Shown here piece after piece: positions 1-9,831 of a stretch of 12,037 bases of DNA. Source of the stretch: Cerioporus squamosus (lineage: Eukaryota > Basidiomycota > Agaricomycetes > Polyporales > Polyporaceae); assembly GCA_022592435.1 (NCBI GenBank), contig JABYQS010000861.1, forward strand, positions 1 to 12,037, read 5' to 3'. The notes beneath the pieces were generated by a model. That model was given only the letters and a program-made list of their open reading frames with translations, searched no databases and was not told the DNA's origin. Position 1 is the first letter of the stretch; each line of letters begins with the position of its first letter. The translations under genes and the position numbers were made by a program.

Positions 1-1075
1 CATCTGAGCATGCTGGTGTCCTGTTCGCCTCTCCGATCCAGAGATACCTTCCACGTTCATACGGATGTATAAGGTACGTGGTCCTGTCCATTCATCTGAG
101 TCTAATATCTGTCCATTTGAATGGTCATGACTCATGTCACCCTGTAAGTCGAGAGCATAGCGGTCGCTCCTTTCAGCGCACGGTTAGCTGCTCCAGCGAT
201 GTACGACCCCACATCGTTGTGGACCGCTTTGTAACACTATGCAGCAACTCGTTATACCATGAGACTCCGAGCACACAGTATGACTTTCCGGAGGTGAGCA
301 TGACAGTCTGGCTGCCCAGGTATTCACGCCCGCCTTAGGCTCGATTGTAGAAAGTGACACTGGGGTCACCACGCACACCCCTCGGGGTCAACCCCTAGAA
401 TAACACCTGGATGGCGAGGTCACCACACACGGTCGATGTGTCACCCATAGAAAAATCTCATCTGCGCGGTAAGATCAGGTCACGCTTTACCAGTGAAGAG
501 ATGGTTTTCATGCTACTCAGCACCAGCAGGATGTCTATGGGCGCACCTCGGTACCCCCGGTCTTCGATTCCCCATCTCAGATAGCCTCAGACATTGCATC
601 TCAATGCATCGTTCAGCAAGCAGCCCTGCGAGAGACCAAGCTGTCGCCCGATATTCGCCATCTGATAATGCATCGCCAGGACGCCTTACGTGACCATCCG
701 TGAGTGGGTCAGAATCGTAACGCAACAATGACTTCGAAAGCGCTCGAGCTCGGAGTGCCATGTGCTAGTAGCTACGAGCCACCCTGCCCCTGGGGTCTGA
801 AGCCCAAGGGACGGCCTCTTCAGTTCAGAAGCCCCGATAACTGACCAGAAGGCTCAACGCTCCCACGGGTGACAATATTTCAAATCGTCATCTTAGTATA
901 CATACCGAGGACCGGCGTAGTTGGAATTGGTTGTCTGTTCCACAGTTGTGGGCCATGGGGCCATTGGTCCTTCCTCGGACAGAGGCCGATCAAGATCCCG
1001 GGTCACGGGCGTGACGCGGTGTCCGACGCAAACTCAGCGTGTCACTCTTGGTCTACGATTGGTACTCCGTCCTGG
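1..1075. other. Region without a supportable gene
   Basis: I see no recognisable protein, RNA gene or mobile element here on either strand. The open frames are short (under about 90 codons), start at arbitrary ATGs and encode Ser/Arg/Cys-rich sequences typical of random GC-rich frames. Two similar GGTCACCAC-CAC stretches occur near 365 and 418, and a short ACCCC-TC-GGGGT inverted repeat near 376-392. Neither is long enough to interpret. A heavily frameshifted or unknown gene could be missed, given the indel burden elsewhere in the window. Confidence 0.5.
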
Positions 1076-1081
1076 TATATA
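1076..1081 (+). promoter_or_regulatory. Possible TATA box upstream of the small gene at 1225
   Basis: TATATA followed by AG lies about 145 bases upstream of the ATG at 1225. Between them is a C/T-rich stretch (about 1125-1160), which is common just before fungal transcription starts. The motif is short and could be chance. It matters only as weak support for the gene at 1225. Confidence 0.25.
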
Positions 1082-1224
1082 GCCTCTCGGGACTGGTCAC
1101 TACGATGTTACTCATCAACACGCCCACTTCACTGAACCCCCTCCACCCCCATTCAAACGAGTTTTCGCCATCTCCACACTAGTCTGTGTGCATCTTGTCA
1201 GCGTCGTACTTGCTAGTTCTACCA

Positions 1225-1723
1225 ATGCCTCCCACAAACATCTCTCAACTTATCGAGACAGACATCGTCTCTCCAAAGCTCGAGATCACCGTGACGGGCT
1301 CTCTTCGTATGTTGCTCTGTATTCAATCCGTACATCCGAGGCTTACAATCCCTTTGCTCCCATGTCGCAGTAGGCTTCTTGGCGGTCGTGGTAGCCCTCT
1401 GCCTTGTGGCTAGTAAGCCCTACTGCGCGGGCCGTGCCAGGGCTGCTCCCGATCATGCCCACAACATCTCGTCGCGTCCGGGAGCGTCTATCGCTGCCAT
1501 CAACGAGTCGAGGTGCCCGCACTGCATCCATAACAAGTGTCATGCCCGCCTTGCCGAGGGTGCAGATAACCTCTCTGGACGTATGCTCTCTTCGCAGATG
1601 TTCTTCCCAGCTCCACGTTCAACTTCGGGCGGGTTGGACTCTCTGCTTCCCCCTATGCCGGTATACGTACCTGTCAGGGCGGTTCACGTTCCAGTTGTGG
1701 CCATTGCGCGTGGCTTGCAGTGA
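1225..1723 (+). CDS. Possible small single-pass membrane protein (unrecognised)
   Basis: I do not recognise this protein. Exon 1 (1225-1306) starts at an ATG in the context ACCAATGCC and encodes MPPTNISQLIET and onward. A 64-nt candidate intron (1307-1370; GTATGT donor, TCGCAG acceptor) joins it in frame to exon 2 (1371-1723), giving about 144 residues with no frame break. The junction creates a hydrophobic run, LGFLAVVVALCLVA, at about residues 29-42, which could be a signal anchor. A short CPHCIHNKC motif (Cys/His-rich) follows at about residues 75-85, then a Pro-rich tail. A possible TATA box and C/T-rich leader lie upstream. Alternatives are a chance spliced frame or the 5' part of a longer, frameshifted gene. 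Confidence 0.3.
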
Positions 1724-2150
1724 ATGGACGGTACTACATCCCAATCCATACACGTACCCCCTCGTACCCCGCCAGTAAATGATTGAAGGCAATGGTTGTT
1801 ATTGTCCGGTAGTCTCGGCTCTCATGATGTGTACGTTACTAGAACAGTCCTGTTGCCAGCGACAGGTTCCTCGAGTCTCCAATATCTGTATTTATATCTG
1901 TTGGCATCTACCTGTCTCTATGTCTACGCTTTGTCGGCTATGTGCTTGGCTATGTACTACTCGTACTTGTGGACCCGATGTATGTGTAGTCTATGACACG
2001 CGCGTGAGATACGGACACAGAAGATGCACTATATCTGACGTGTGACTACCTGAATTCTACTAGGCGCAATGGAGGCCAGTGCTCGATACGAAAGGACTGT
2101 CGACCGTTGAGTATCGTCAAGGCTAGACATCGGCGCCACATTGATTGCCA

Positions 2151-2179
2151 GCGTCTAGGTTACCATTCTGGGCCATCCC
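2151..2179. repeat. Imperfect direct repeat, copy 1
   Basis: This 29-nt unit begins GCGTCTA, contains CCATTCTGGG and ends ATCCC. It matches the copy at 2330-2358 at 24 of 29 positions by eye. The spacing between copies is 179 bases. No function is evident. Confidence 0.4.
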
Positions 2180-2329
2180 GATATAATTTTGTGGGTACTA
2201 ACCTGGGTCAGCTTACCAGCCTCTCCAAGACATGGGCGATCCTGATTCCCAACTCCTATCCTCCCCGATCCTTGTCCTCACTTAACACTGCGCATGGAGG
2301 CGCCCCGTGACGCCCTCCGTTATCTGAGA

Positions 2330-2358
2330 GCGTCTATATTGCCATTCTGGGTAATCCC
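2330..2358. repeat. Imperfect direct repeat, copy 2
   Basis: Second copy of the unit at 2151-2179, in the same orientation, sharing GCGTCTA, CCATTCTGGG and ATCCC with 24 of 29 bases identical. It sits within about 200 bases of the 3' end of the P450-reductase gene. Confidence 0.4.
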
Positions 2359-2536
2359 CTACTAACCATCAAATCCGACACTACTGGTTGCACCGCCAGC
2401 ATACTCGATCAGTCCATTGCAACATAATACTCGTACAAGAGACATATCAACAAATCCCAGGAAAAGATGATATTACCAACAAGCGACATACACTGCGGCA
2501 GCACTGACTTACGCTGCCGGGGTTCGATCCGATTTC

Positions 2537-5500
2537 TCACTCGAAGATATCAGTGGCGTAGCGACCTTCCATGATCTTGTCGAAGACAGCCACAGCACCG
2601 GCTTCGTCTGTAGACTTGTTTTCCTTGATGTAGTCAACGATGGCCTGCTTCACGCCTGCCGACATCTTCCTTGCGCCACAAACGTAGAACTGTGGAAGCG
2701 TCAGTAGCGAACTTTCATCGAACGTGACGAGGAAAGAACCTTTGAACCCTCCTCAAAGGCCTTGGCAACGAACTCCTTGTCATGACGGATACGGCTGTCG
2801 GAGCTGATTCAGCAGAGGCTTCTCCCTCGAGTGGACTGTCACCCACTCTTGGATATAGCGGCAGTCTCCGAATCTGCTGTAGAACGGGAGAGAGGCCGGC
2901 CGGATGTCGACGATACCCAGCTCGCTCATTCCTTGAGATCACTGTCGCCATACAGGAGATCTTCATTGGGCGAGCGGCATCCGAAGAACAACAAGCTCTT
3001 CGCAACCTCACGACCGGCAAGCTTCTGCTTCGCCCGCTCCTGGAGGAAGCCGCGCATCGGGGCGAGACCCGACCCAGCGCAGATCATGACGAGTGGCGTA
3101 GAGAGATCGCTCGGCGGGTGGAAGGCGGCGTTCGAAGCACGCACGGATAGCTGCACCTTGTCTCCGGGACGAAGACCAGCGAGGAACGTGGACGCGACCC
3201 CAAGGAATGGTTCGGTCCGCCCGGAGAGGGCGGGAGCGTCTACAACGCTGAGCGTGAGCGAGACGCGCGCAGCATTCCAGAGTGGCGAGGACGAGATGGA
3301 GTACTGGCGAATACGCATGGAAGGGAGCATCTGCAAGAAGGTGGACATGGACACCTCGATGTCTTTGTTTTCCTCAAGGATGTCGAGGACGCTGAGACGC
3401 TTGTTGAAGACTTTCTGAGCGTAGTTAGCCGATAGATCCTGGAGGGCTCGAGTCGAGGTAGAGGAGTTCTTGGCCGAGCGAAGAATGTCAAGGTCCCGAG
3501 TGGTCGCGGGTTGTTGCAACTCAACGTAACCACTGAGTAGATGTAGATGGTGATCGGCTTCTTCACCGGCAGCGACGTCGGACCCACGGAGTTGATTTCG
3601 ATCTACGCGGTGGTTCGCGGTTGTCGAACGCCATCAGCTGCAATTCACAACTCAACGGCCCACAGTATTAACTCACCTCTTGCTCAGCCGAGAGCCCGAG
3701 CCGCACGACGGCCCTACGAACCACCTGATCGGGATTGACAGGCAAGCTGTGAATTTATCAGTAACACGGCGAACGAGTCCCGAGGAAAGAAGTCTCACAT
3801 AGCCAGGTAGTCCCCAGTCCTGTAGGTCATGCCTTCCGGAAGATCAAACTCTATCGCGTCTGTTAGCACCACTCAGAGGGCCCGCTGACATCCACAATGA
3901 CTTACCGATATGGCGCTTGACGGGAGCTCCAGGAGCAGTCAAGACCTTGTTCTCTACCACAGTTCCAAGCGAAGTATCTTTCTGACGAAGGATTTCGGCA
4001 CGTTCCGTACCCGCAGAGACAGTCTTGACCTCGAGTCCGGCGGTGTCGGCTCTGGCAGTGGCGCCAAATTCCTGTATCAAAAGCGATGATTAGCCACTGT
4101 GGCTTCCTCGAGCGCAAGGTACTTACTGATCCGAGCTTCTCACCAAAACTTCTTCTCCATCTGTCAAACGACTCGAAGAACCGGCAGCAGACAGCATCGC
4201 CCTCGCCAAGCTTCACAAGACGGGCTGCGCCGTGTTCGCCAAGGAGGCGGTCGATAAGCGTCGGGATGCGTTTGATACGTCATTGACCCAGTCTTTGTTC
4301 CCGCACCCGAAGACGGCGTATTTGATGCCAGTAAAGACGTCGTCTTTGACGTTCTCAAGCCACTCAACGAAGTGCTTTGCGTTGTCGGCAGGCTGGCCCT
4401 CGAAGGAGGCGGTGGATGATCAAGACGGGGCCGTCCTTCGGCAGATGAGCCGGAGCCGAGTCCAAAGTACCAAGAGAGGCACGGAATCCTGCGCGATAGT
4501 GAAATCCTGCTTTATATGCATGAAGGCAACTCCTCACCATGAGAAGCAGCAGCCGAGGCCAGGCGCTGAGCAAACGCCTCCGAGCTGCCTGTGTTCGAGC
4601 CGTATAGCACATACAACGGGCACAGGTTCGCCGCATCGCTTGCCACCGTGGCATCGCCGCGGGCCTTCTCCTGGAGGTTGTTACCAGAAAGCACGTCGAG
4701 GAGGGGATCGCGAGCAGGCGAGACCTGTCCTTTCGCGGGAGGGCATGAGATAAAAAGTTATGTGGCTTGATGTGAGGGTCTGCTTGAGCTCAAGCTCGTA
4801 TGTCGGGTCGTGCATGACGAGGTCGAAGCGCTGCATTATAGTCACAAGTGCGATCTGTGCTTCCTGCCAGGCGAAGGGACGACCCTATGTGTCCAAGACA
4901 TCAGCGTTAGTGTGTACACTTCAGGGCTATACAGACTTACGATACATCCTCGCATACCGTACCCAAACGGCTGCCATGCGTTGGGCTGGATCGTATTTTA
5001 GGAAACATGACGTATCGAACGAGATGACAAAGGAAGGCTCACAGGCAGGGCCTTGAACTTGCCGTCCTATCGGCGCTCCGGCGGAATTTGTCCGCCTGCA
5101 CATCTTCAAGTTAGCCACCCCAACCGAACCACAAAAGACTGATCACATACATCGTACCCCAGGACTGCCGGGTCCCGCTGGGCCGTGTACACGTCGACTA
5201 TGATCGTGGCGCCCTCCTCGACCGCGTATTTACCCGCGAGGACGGTGTCCTCGACGGGCATGGCCGTCCGGATGGGTGCGGTAGGAGCTAGGCGCAGACT
5301 CTCAGCATCACAGCTGGAGTAGTAACGGAGTTACAGCAGGATGGGCTATTGCATGCGAGAGACCTACCAGTAAGTAAGGGAACTTGTTAACATCTTGAAC
5401 GCCATGGGGCGGTCCCCGAGCTTGGTGTCGACCTCCTCACGCAACTTGCGCATCGCCTCCGGGTTCTTCAAGAGGTAGTAGAGGGTGAACGTGAGCATGC

Positions 5501-6897
5501 CTGTGCAATTGAGTTAGTCCTTTCAAGAACCCGATTCCTGATTGTCCTGTCGTGACGAACCAAAGTAGTCTCATGGCCTGCACATCGATAGGTGTAAGTT
5601 GACAAGCATAGGCGGATGCGACATTGCGGCTCACCAGCGATCAGGAACGTCAGAAGCTACACAGTCAATGTCAGCGTGGCGATTACATTGGTGTGTCATT
5701 GAACCCACATTCTGCTTGATGTTCTCGTCCGAAAGCCCCAACCCCGTTTCCTTGTCACGGCCAGTCAGCATGACCTGGACAAGGTCGCTCTTAGCGGGCG
5801 GGTGAGCCCGATGGTCTTCCAGAACTGAGGGTGAAATAGAACTTCAGTCGGGCTTCGACACTAAGATGGTGAGCACTCACTATCACTGACCAACGCGCCC
5901 ATGATGCGTTGGTCCTCTTCGTACTTGGCGTTTGTTCCGGTCATCATGGCCTGCACTAGGGATAGACGGTTGGCACGCCGGCCGCTCTCAATAAGAAAAT
6001 CGGACATCGCAGTGGCAAAGGGGTGCGCTTCATCCTGGGTACATGGCAACATCAGTTCAGACAAACCCGCCAGAGAGAAGCACTTCGCCTTACCCGATAG
6101 AACGAGTTGAGGCTACATCCCACAAGTGCGTGTCAGAAGGAAGGATTGATTGTGAGTGTGCGAACAATGCATACCGATATGACATAGCGCACAGGCAGAT
6201 AGCATCTAGGGTTAAGCGCGTGAAGTCTGCAGCAGGATCGAGCATTTCCCGCGCCCCGAAGCTAGAGCGGCGGCGCGTCAGAATGAGCTTGCGGACGACA
6301 GAATAACAGATACGCACCGCTCCCACTTCAGGACCAGCTGGGAGACGAGATCGGTCATGTCGTCGAACATGTTGTAGACGTTTGCGGTTCCAAAGCAGGG
6401 CATGAGGATGCGGTCTGCGAAGCACGGTCAGAGCCAACTAGTGGATACTGGGTTCAGAGGACATACGAGCGATCCACCAGTTCTGCTCCTCTGGAACGTG
6501 GGCCTAGGGGTGACGTGAGAGAGAGGCAAGCTCAAGGACGACAATGGGGCGTACCGTGAACAGACCGTCCCCGGTGGCGTTGCGGACCTGCTTCAAGCCT
6601 CCGCTGATCTTCTTTCTAAAGCGCTTCTCATCGGATACTTCGTTGACCAGATTGTAAGAGGAAGCGAATAGTCGCTTCTCGCCTAGGCGAACAGTCAAGA
6701 AATCAGTACGGACGGGCGATATGGCGGGCGACGGCGGATTAATGGGGAAAGGGAGGCTCACCGAAGATGGAAAGCTGGTATATCTCGCCGTACTGCTGGG
6801 CGAGCAGGTCGATAGACTTGAGAGGGAGATCCCTGTCGAGCGCAGTGACATGACCGATGAAGGGAATGGCAGGGGGGCTGGGTATGGGGGAGGTCAT
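2537..6897 (-). CDS. Self-sufficient cytochrome P450/NADPH-P450 reductase, CYP505 (P450foxy/BM3-like)
   Basis: Fused fatty-acid hydroxylase: a P450 heme domain plus an FMN/FAD/NADPH reductase in one chain, expected to hydroxylate fatty acids near the omega end. I infer 22 exons, coding about 3,169 nt (about 1,056 residues, the usual family length). Visible in order: MTSPIPSPPAIPF start; I-helix AGHETTL (H about 267); ESLR of helix K; heme loop FGYGMRGCIG (Cys about 402); FMN-site LYGSNTGSSE; FAD-site RQYSISSSP; NADPH-site CAGSGLAPMRGF; C-terminal end ATDIFE. There is no membrane anchor, as expected for this soluble family. The start at 6897 is preferred over the in-frame ATG at 6960, which lies only 15 bases from the TATA box. 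About a dozen single-base frame breaks (for example near 5395, 5302, 5082, 4769, 4428, 3551, 2928) and one in-frame TAG (5067-5069) interrupt it. Family assignment is firm; the exact exon edges are homology-guided. Confidence 0.9.
5560..5577 (-). other. 18-nt microexon encoding the P450 I-helix HETT core
   Basis: This is part of the CYP505-type gene. The exon reads GC CAT GAG ACT ACT TTG G and supplies G-H-E-T-T-L-G when joined to the preceding exon (5635-5656, 22 nt, ending ...FLIA-G) and the following exon (from 5500, MLTFTLYYLLKNPE). The upstream acceptor is GTGCAG and the downstream donor GTTCGT. Without it the protein lacks the oxygen-activating Thr and the acid/alcohol pair that are nearly universal in P450s, so homology strongly supports inclusion. 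Confidence 0.8.
6094..6112 (-). other. 19-nt microexon encoding LNSFYR of the P450 domain
   Basis: This is part of the CYP505-type gene. The exon C CTC AAC TCG TTC TAT CGG is bounded by a GATGTAG acceptor and a GTAAGG donor. It joins exon 5 (ending ...CAMSY-R) to exon 7 (starting DEAHPF). The result, YRLNSFYRDEAHPF, matches the BM3-type stretch YRFNSFYRDQPHPF, with both junctions in phase. Confidence 0.8.
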
Positions 6898-6974
6898 CGA
6901 GGTTAGGTAGGTGGAGGACAAGTGAGCAGTAGTTGAGATTGCTGGAGACTGTGGGGCCATCTCAGTCGCAGCCC

Positions 6975-6982
6975 TTTTTATA
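6975..6982 (-). promoter_or_regulatory. TATA box of the P450-reductase gene
   Basis: On the minus strand the sequence reads TATAAAAA, 78 bases upstream of the chosen ATG at 6897. A start of transcription about 30 bases downstream would give a short C/T- and A/C-rich leader (containing CTCACTTGTCCTCCACCTACC) and would exclude the ATG at 6960. This supports the MTSPIPSPP start. Confidence 0.55.
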
Positions 6983-8016
6983 AGGCATTCCCACTGGTAA
7001 GATAGCGCTCCTTGCCAGGAACCCATCCTCTCGGATACTAGAGAAAGTTCGGCGGCAGGCGTCGCGGGCTTCTTGACTTTGCACGATGACCAGATGACCA
7101 GCGCGTTCCTTCCGCGATGTGCACTAGGCTCTGGAAGCCTGTCTATCGATGTACGTGTCCACGTAACAATTCGCGATACCCTCACATTGTCGATGTCAGT
7201 CTACGTGGTGACCGACGGGACAGGACCGGGTAAAGGGAGCACTTCATCCGGCTACACTTGCAGTAGCCGGTGGAGACACGTTGCACGACGCGTATTGGGA
7301 GAGCCGCACGCGAAAGCGAGATCTACGGAGGGTGGCACGGAGGCAGCATGAGACCGATGGTCGATGTTCAGCGAGAACAGTCAGCATACCATCCTTTGTT
7401 TGTGAGGTCGCGTTGAGTCGGCTGCCATACTTCCTCACGCTCAGGCGCAGTACTGGAGTTTCTCACTGTTGGCTCGCCGGACATGGGTAAGAAAGCACGC
7501 TTGGAAAAGGTAGGCGAGTAGAAATATCGACTAACCTTGATCCCCAAGCCGGCACGGTGTCCGGAGCGCGGAGGCTGTGCTCGAGGCTCCCGATAACCTC
7601 GGCCCGCCACGACTTCATGCGGTTGTCATTGAAGGGTCCAAGTAGTATCTTCCGGGTTCCAGCTGCGAGGCCATCAGTTAGTATGAGACAGTTCAGAGGG
7701 CTGAAATAGAGGCCCGACAGTCCCCGCCTTCACTGTCGCGAGAGCGAAACACTCTATGTTGATGACATCGGAATGACGATGGGTTCAGGACCCTGAGGTC
7801 AAACAACGCACCACACGGCGACGAACGGCGAGGGTGAACGCGTCTTCTGTGGCGTAGCCGCGCTATAAGAGCAGCAAGGTCATCTGAGTCTCCCGAGAAC
7901 GTTATGCGCCCAGACTGCATTCAGTTGGCGACTCCTGCTTCTATCCATCACAAGACGTTTGACAGAAAAGCAAATGGTTACGTTGTCCCGCGATGTCTGC
8001 ACAACGTACCTAATAT
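6983..8016. other. Upstream region of the P450-reductase gene / downstream of ALG11
   Basis: About 1 kb between the TATA box of the minus-strand P450-reductase and the stop codon of minus-strand ALG11. It should contain the P450 promoter and the ALG11 3' UTR. No open frame here (longest about 90 codons) resembles a known protein or links through plausible introns. One perfect hairpin (7248-7270) is the only clear structure. Confidence 0.5.
7248..7270. repeat. Perfect 8-bp hairpin / inverted repeat in the P450 upstream region
   Basis: CCGGCTAC, then a 7-nt loop ACTTGCA, then GTAGCCGG: all eight arm positions pair. It lies about 270 bases upstream of the TATA box of the P450-reductase gene. 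The outer CCG/CGG triplets resemble half-sites of fungal Zn2Cys6 regulators, so a dimeric operator is possible, but an 8-bp palindrome can also arise by chance in 12 kb. Confidence 0.45.
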
Positions 8017-9831
8017 CTACAACCACCTCCTCCACCCGCTCTCGTCCCACGCCTTTTCGAACTCCTCGGCAGAGAACTTCTGCACCGCCCACGTTCTTGC
8101 CCGCTTCCGCATGGCGATATCGTCTTCAGGTGATAGGTTTAGGACGGTGTGGAACGCTTCTGCGAATGTTTCCGGGGACGTCGCGTGGTACCCCGTAGGC
8201 TCCCCATCCAGGGGCACAACAATGTCGAGGAGCGGCCCGCCGGACGCGTGCGCGACTGGTATAACCCCTGCCGCCTGAGAGCGTGAAGGTGAGCAAGACG
8301 CATATCGAAGGTCAGGTACGATGCTCACCATGAACTCGACTACGTTGATGCCGAAGTGCTCGTCGACCATCGTGCTCAGACCAATGCTCGCCCTCGACAG
8401 CCAGTTAAGTACCTGAGGATACGATGCGTTCACGACGAACTCTGTCTGGTCCTACGCGCGACGAGCATGAACGATGGAGCCGTGTGGTGGTGAGAACAGT
8501 GGCATACCTTGATGTTGAGCTCTTTTGCTAACTCGCGCAGCTCCTCCACCCGCGTCGCATCACCGACGTTTCGGCTCCCGCCGACCAGAACGAGTTTGAC
8601 CGAGGATGGCCCCTGGCCACGATACTCTGGGTGTGCCTCCAGCAGCTTGTGGAACGAGCGCAGCTGTGCCGCATGATCTTTCTCTGGTCTGAACTGGGCG
8701 ATGCTCAGGATGACTCGCTCGCGGCCTTCGAGCGGGAACACTGCCATCTGCCGAGTGTCACAGGATGGATACACGATCTGCGCTGCAACTGGACAATCCG
8801 AGCGCTTTCGGGACAACAACTCGAGCAGGACTAGGGGAGGAAGGAGATGGATCGCGTCAAGAAGAGGGTCAGTGTGCTGCAAGATGGAGTCGATGTGGTT
8901 CTTGGTCCAGGAGGAGTTGACCATGATGAAGCGAGCTTGGCGGAGGGAGTAGGCGTAGTAGTACATGAATAGGCGGTAATATCTGGAGAAGAACCATGTT
9001 CGTCACGAGTGGTCATCATGCCAGCGATGGTCGCGCGACGTACAAGAGTTTACCGGTGCTGAGCAGACAGAAGAGGAGATGGCTGCAGAGTTGGTGACTC
9101 CCAGTACGAGACTTGACGCGGGACAGCATCGTTGTGCTGATTGTCGGGTAGTGGACATATGCGCCCACTGGAATGTTGCCCAGCAGAGAGACAATGGGGA
9201 AGGTGAAAGCGTAACCCATGGTGTCTACGCGCATATCAGCGCGGAGAATGCTGGAGGGAGATACGCGCATATAACCAGCAGCACGCAACTCACCGACGAA
9301 TAGGTCCGGGACGAGGTACGCCATGGCCTCCCATGCAAGATACATGGAGCCAATACTCTGTCCCAGGAGAGTGAACCTCGGCCATGTCGAGTCCTCCACC
9401 AGATAGCGCGACTTGAGGAACACGAAATGGAGGGTCTTCGGAGAGAGCTCGATGTCGAATCGAGCCTTGACCTTCTCGATGATCTTCTCCTTGGTAGTAT
9501 CTGTGTCTCCGCTGTACACAACCGAGACGATGTCTGGCTCCTTGCGTTGGATGGCGGAAATAGCTGCCCAAAGGACACGCTCGCCTCCTCCCCCTGCATT
9601 ACTTCACCCCACTGCATGAGAAGGAGAGGCAAGGCCGCCGCAGAGCTTGGCGACGAGCTCACCAATATGGGTGGAAGAACCCAACTACCCTCTTCGTCTC
9701 CGCATGCTCCAGACCGAGCTCAGAGAGCAACTCGAGCGTTGAGTAGCATTGCGACGACGTAGACCCAGTATTTGGCCGATTGCGGCAGCAGCTACCACCG
9801 CGAAGATGAAGGCCACAATTCCTAGAATCAT
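8017..9831 (-). CDS. ALG11: GDP-Man:Man3GlcNAc2-PP-dolichol alpha-1,2-mannosyltransferase
   Basis: ALG11 adds the fourth and fifth mannoses, from GDP-mannose, to Man3GlcNAc2-PP-dolichol on the cytosolic face of the ER, in N-glycan precursor assembly. Six exons are inferred: 9831-9663, 9601-9294, 9224-9044, 8982-8508, 8451-8329 and 8274-8017 (1,514 coding nt, about 504 residues, usual for fungi). The N-terminus MILGIVAFIFAVVAAAAIG is a membrane anchor. Hallmarks: GFFHPYCNAGGGGERVLW, YPTISTTMLSRV, MVNSSWTKNHI, FRPEKDHAAQL, VLVGGSRN, and the GT4 E-x7-E motif EHFGINVVE, followed by AAGVIPVAHASGGPLLDIV. The Cys of HPYCN is formed across the first intron, whose acceptor is GTGAAG. A one-base loss near 9721-9740 separates the anchor from the catalytic part, and a paired +1/-1 shift lies at about 9100-9060. 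Exons 4-6 look intact. Identification is firm. Confidence 0.93.

Larger units (their letters stand above)
1724..2536. other. Intergenic region downstream of the P450-reductase gene
   Basis: No convincing gene. This stretch lies after the small gene at 1225-1723 and after the stop codon of the minus-strand P450-reductase at 2537, so its right part should hold that gene's 3' UTR and transcription end. I see no clear AATAAA on the minus strand. An overlapping frame around 1796-1996 encodes Leu/Tyr-rich sequence but matches nothing I know. The right half contains an imperfect direct repeat, listed separately. Confidence 0.45.

Noticed and set aside
1404..1778. 124-codon plus-strand frame
   Set aside because: It overlaps the 1225-1723 candidate in another frame and has no promoter, splice logic or recognisable motif. 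Neither frame is certain, but the spliced one is better supported.
2831..3418. 195-codon open frame on the plus strand
   Set aside because: It lies antisense to the FAD/NADPH part of the P450-reductase, whose minus-strand frame carries RQYSISSSP and CAGSGLAPMRGF; the plus reading has no recognisable motifs.
2537..6897. Calling the P450-reductase a decayed pseudogene
   Set aside because: The same density and type of single-base breaks occurs in ALG11 and the membrane-protein gene, and about 21 introns keep usable GT/AG sites, so sequence error is the better first explanation.
6739..7185. N-terminal extension of the P450 to the ATGs at 7185 or 6960
   Set aside because: A TATA box at 6982-6975 lies inside or right beside these extensions, and CYP505 proteins normally begin a few residues before the PIPSPP motif, as with the ATG at 6897.
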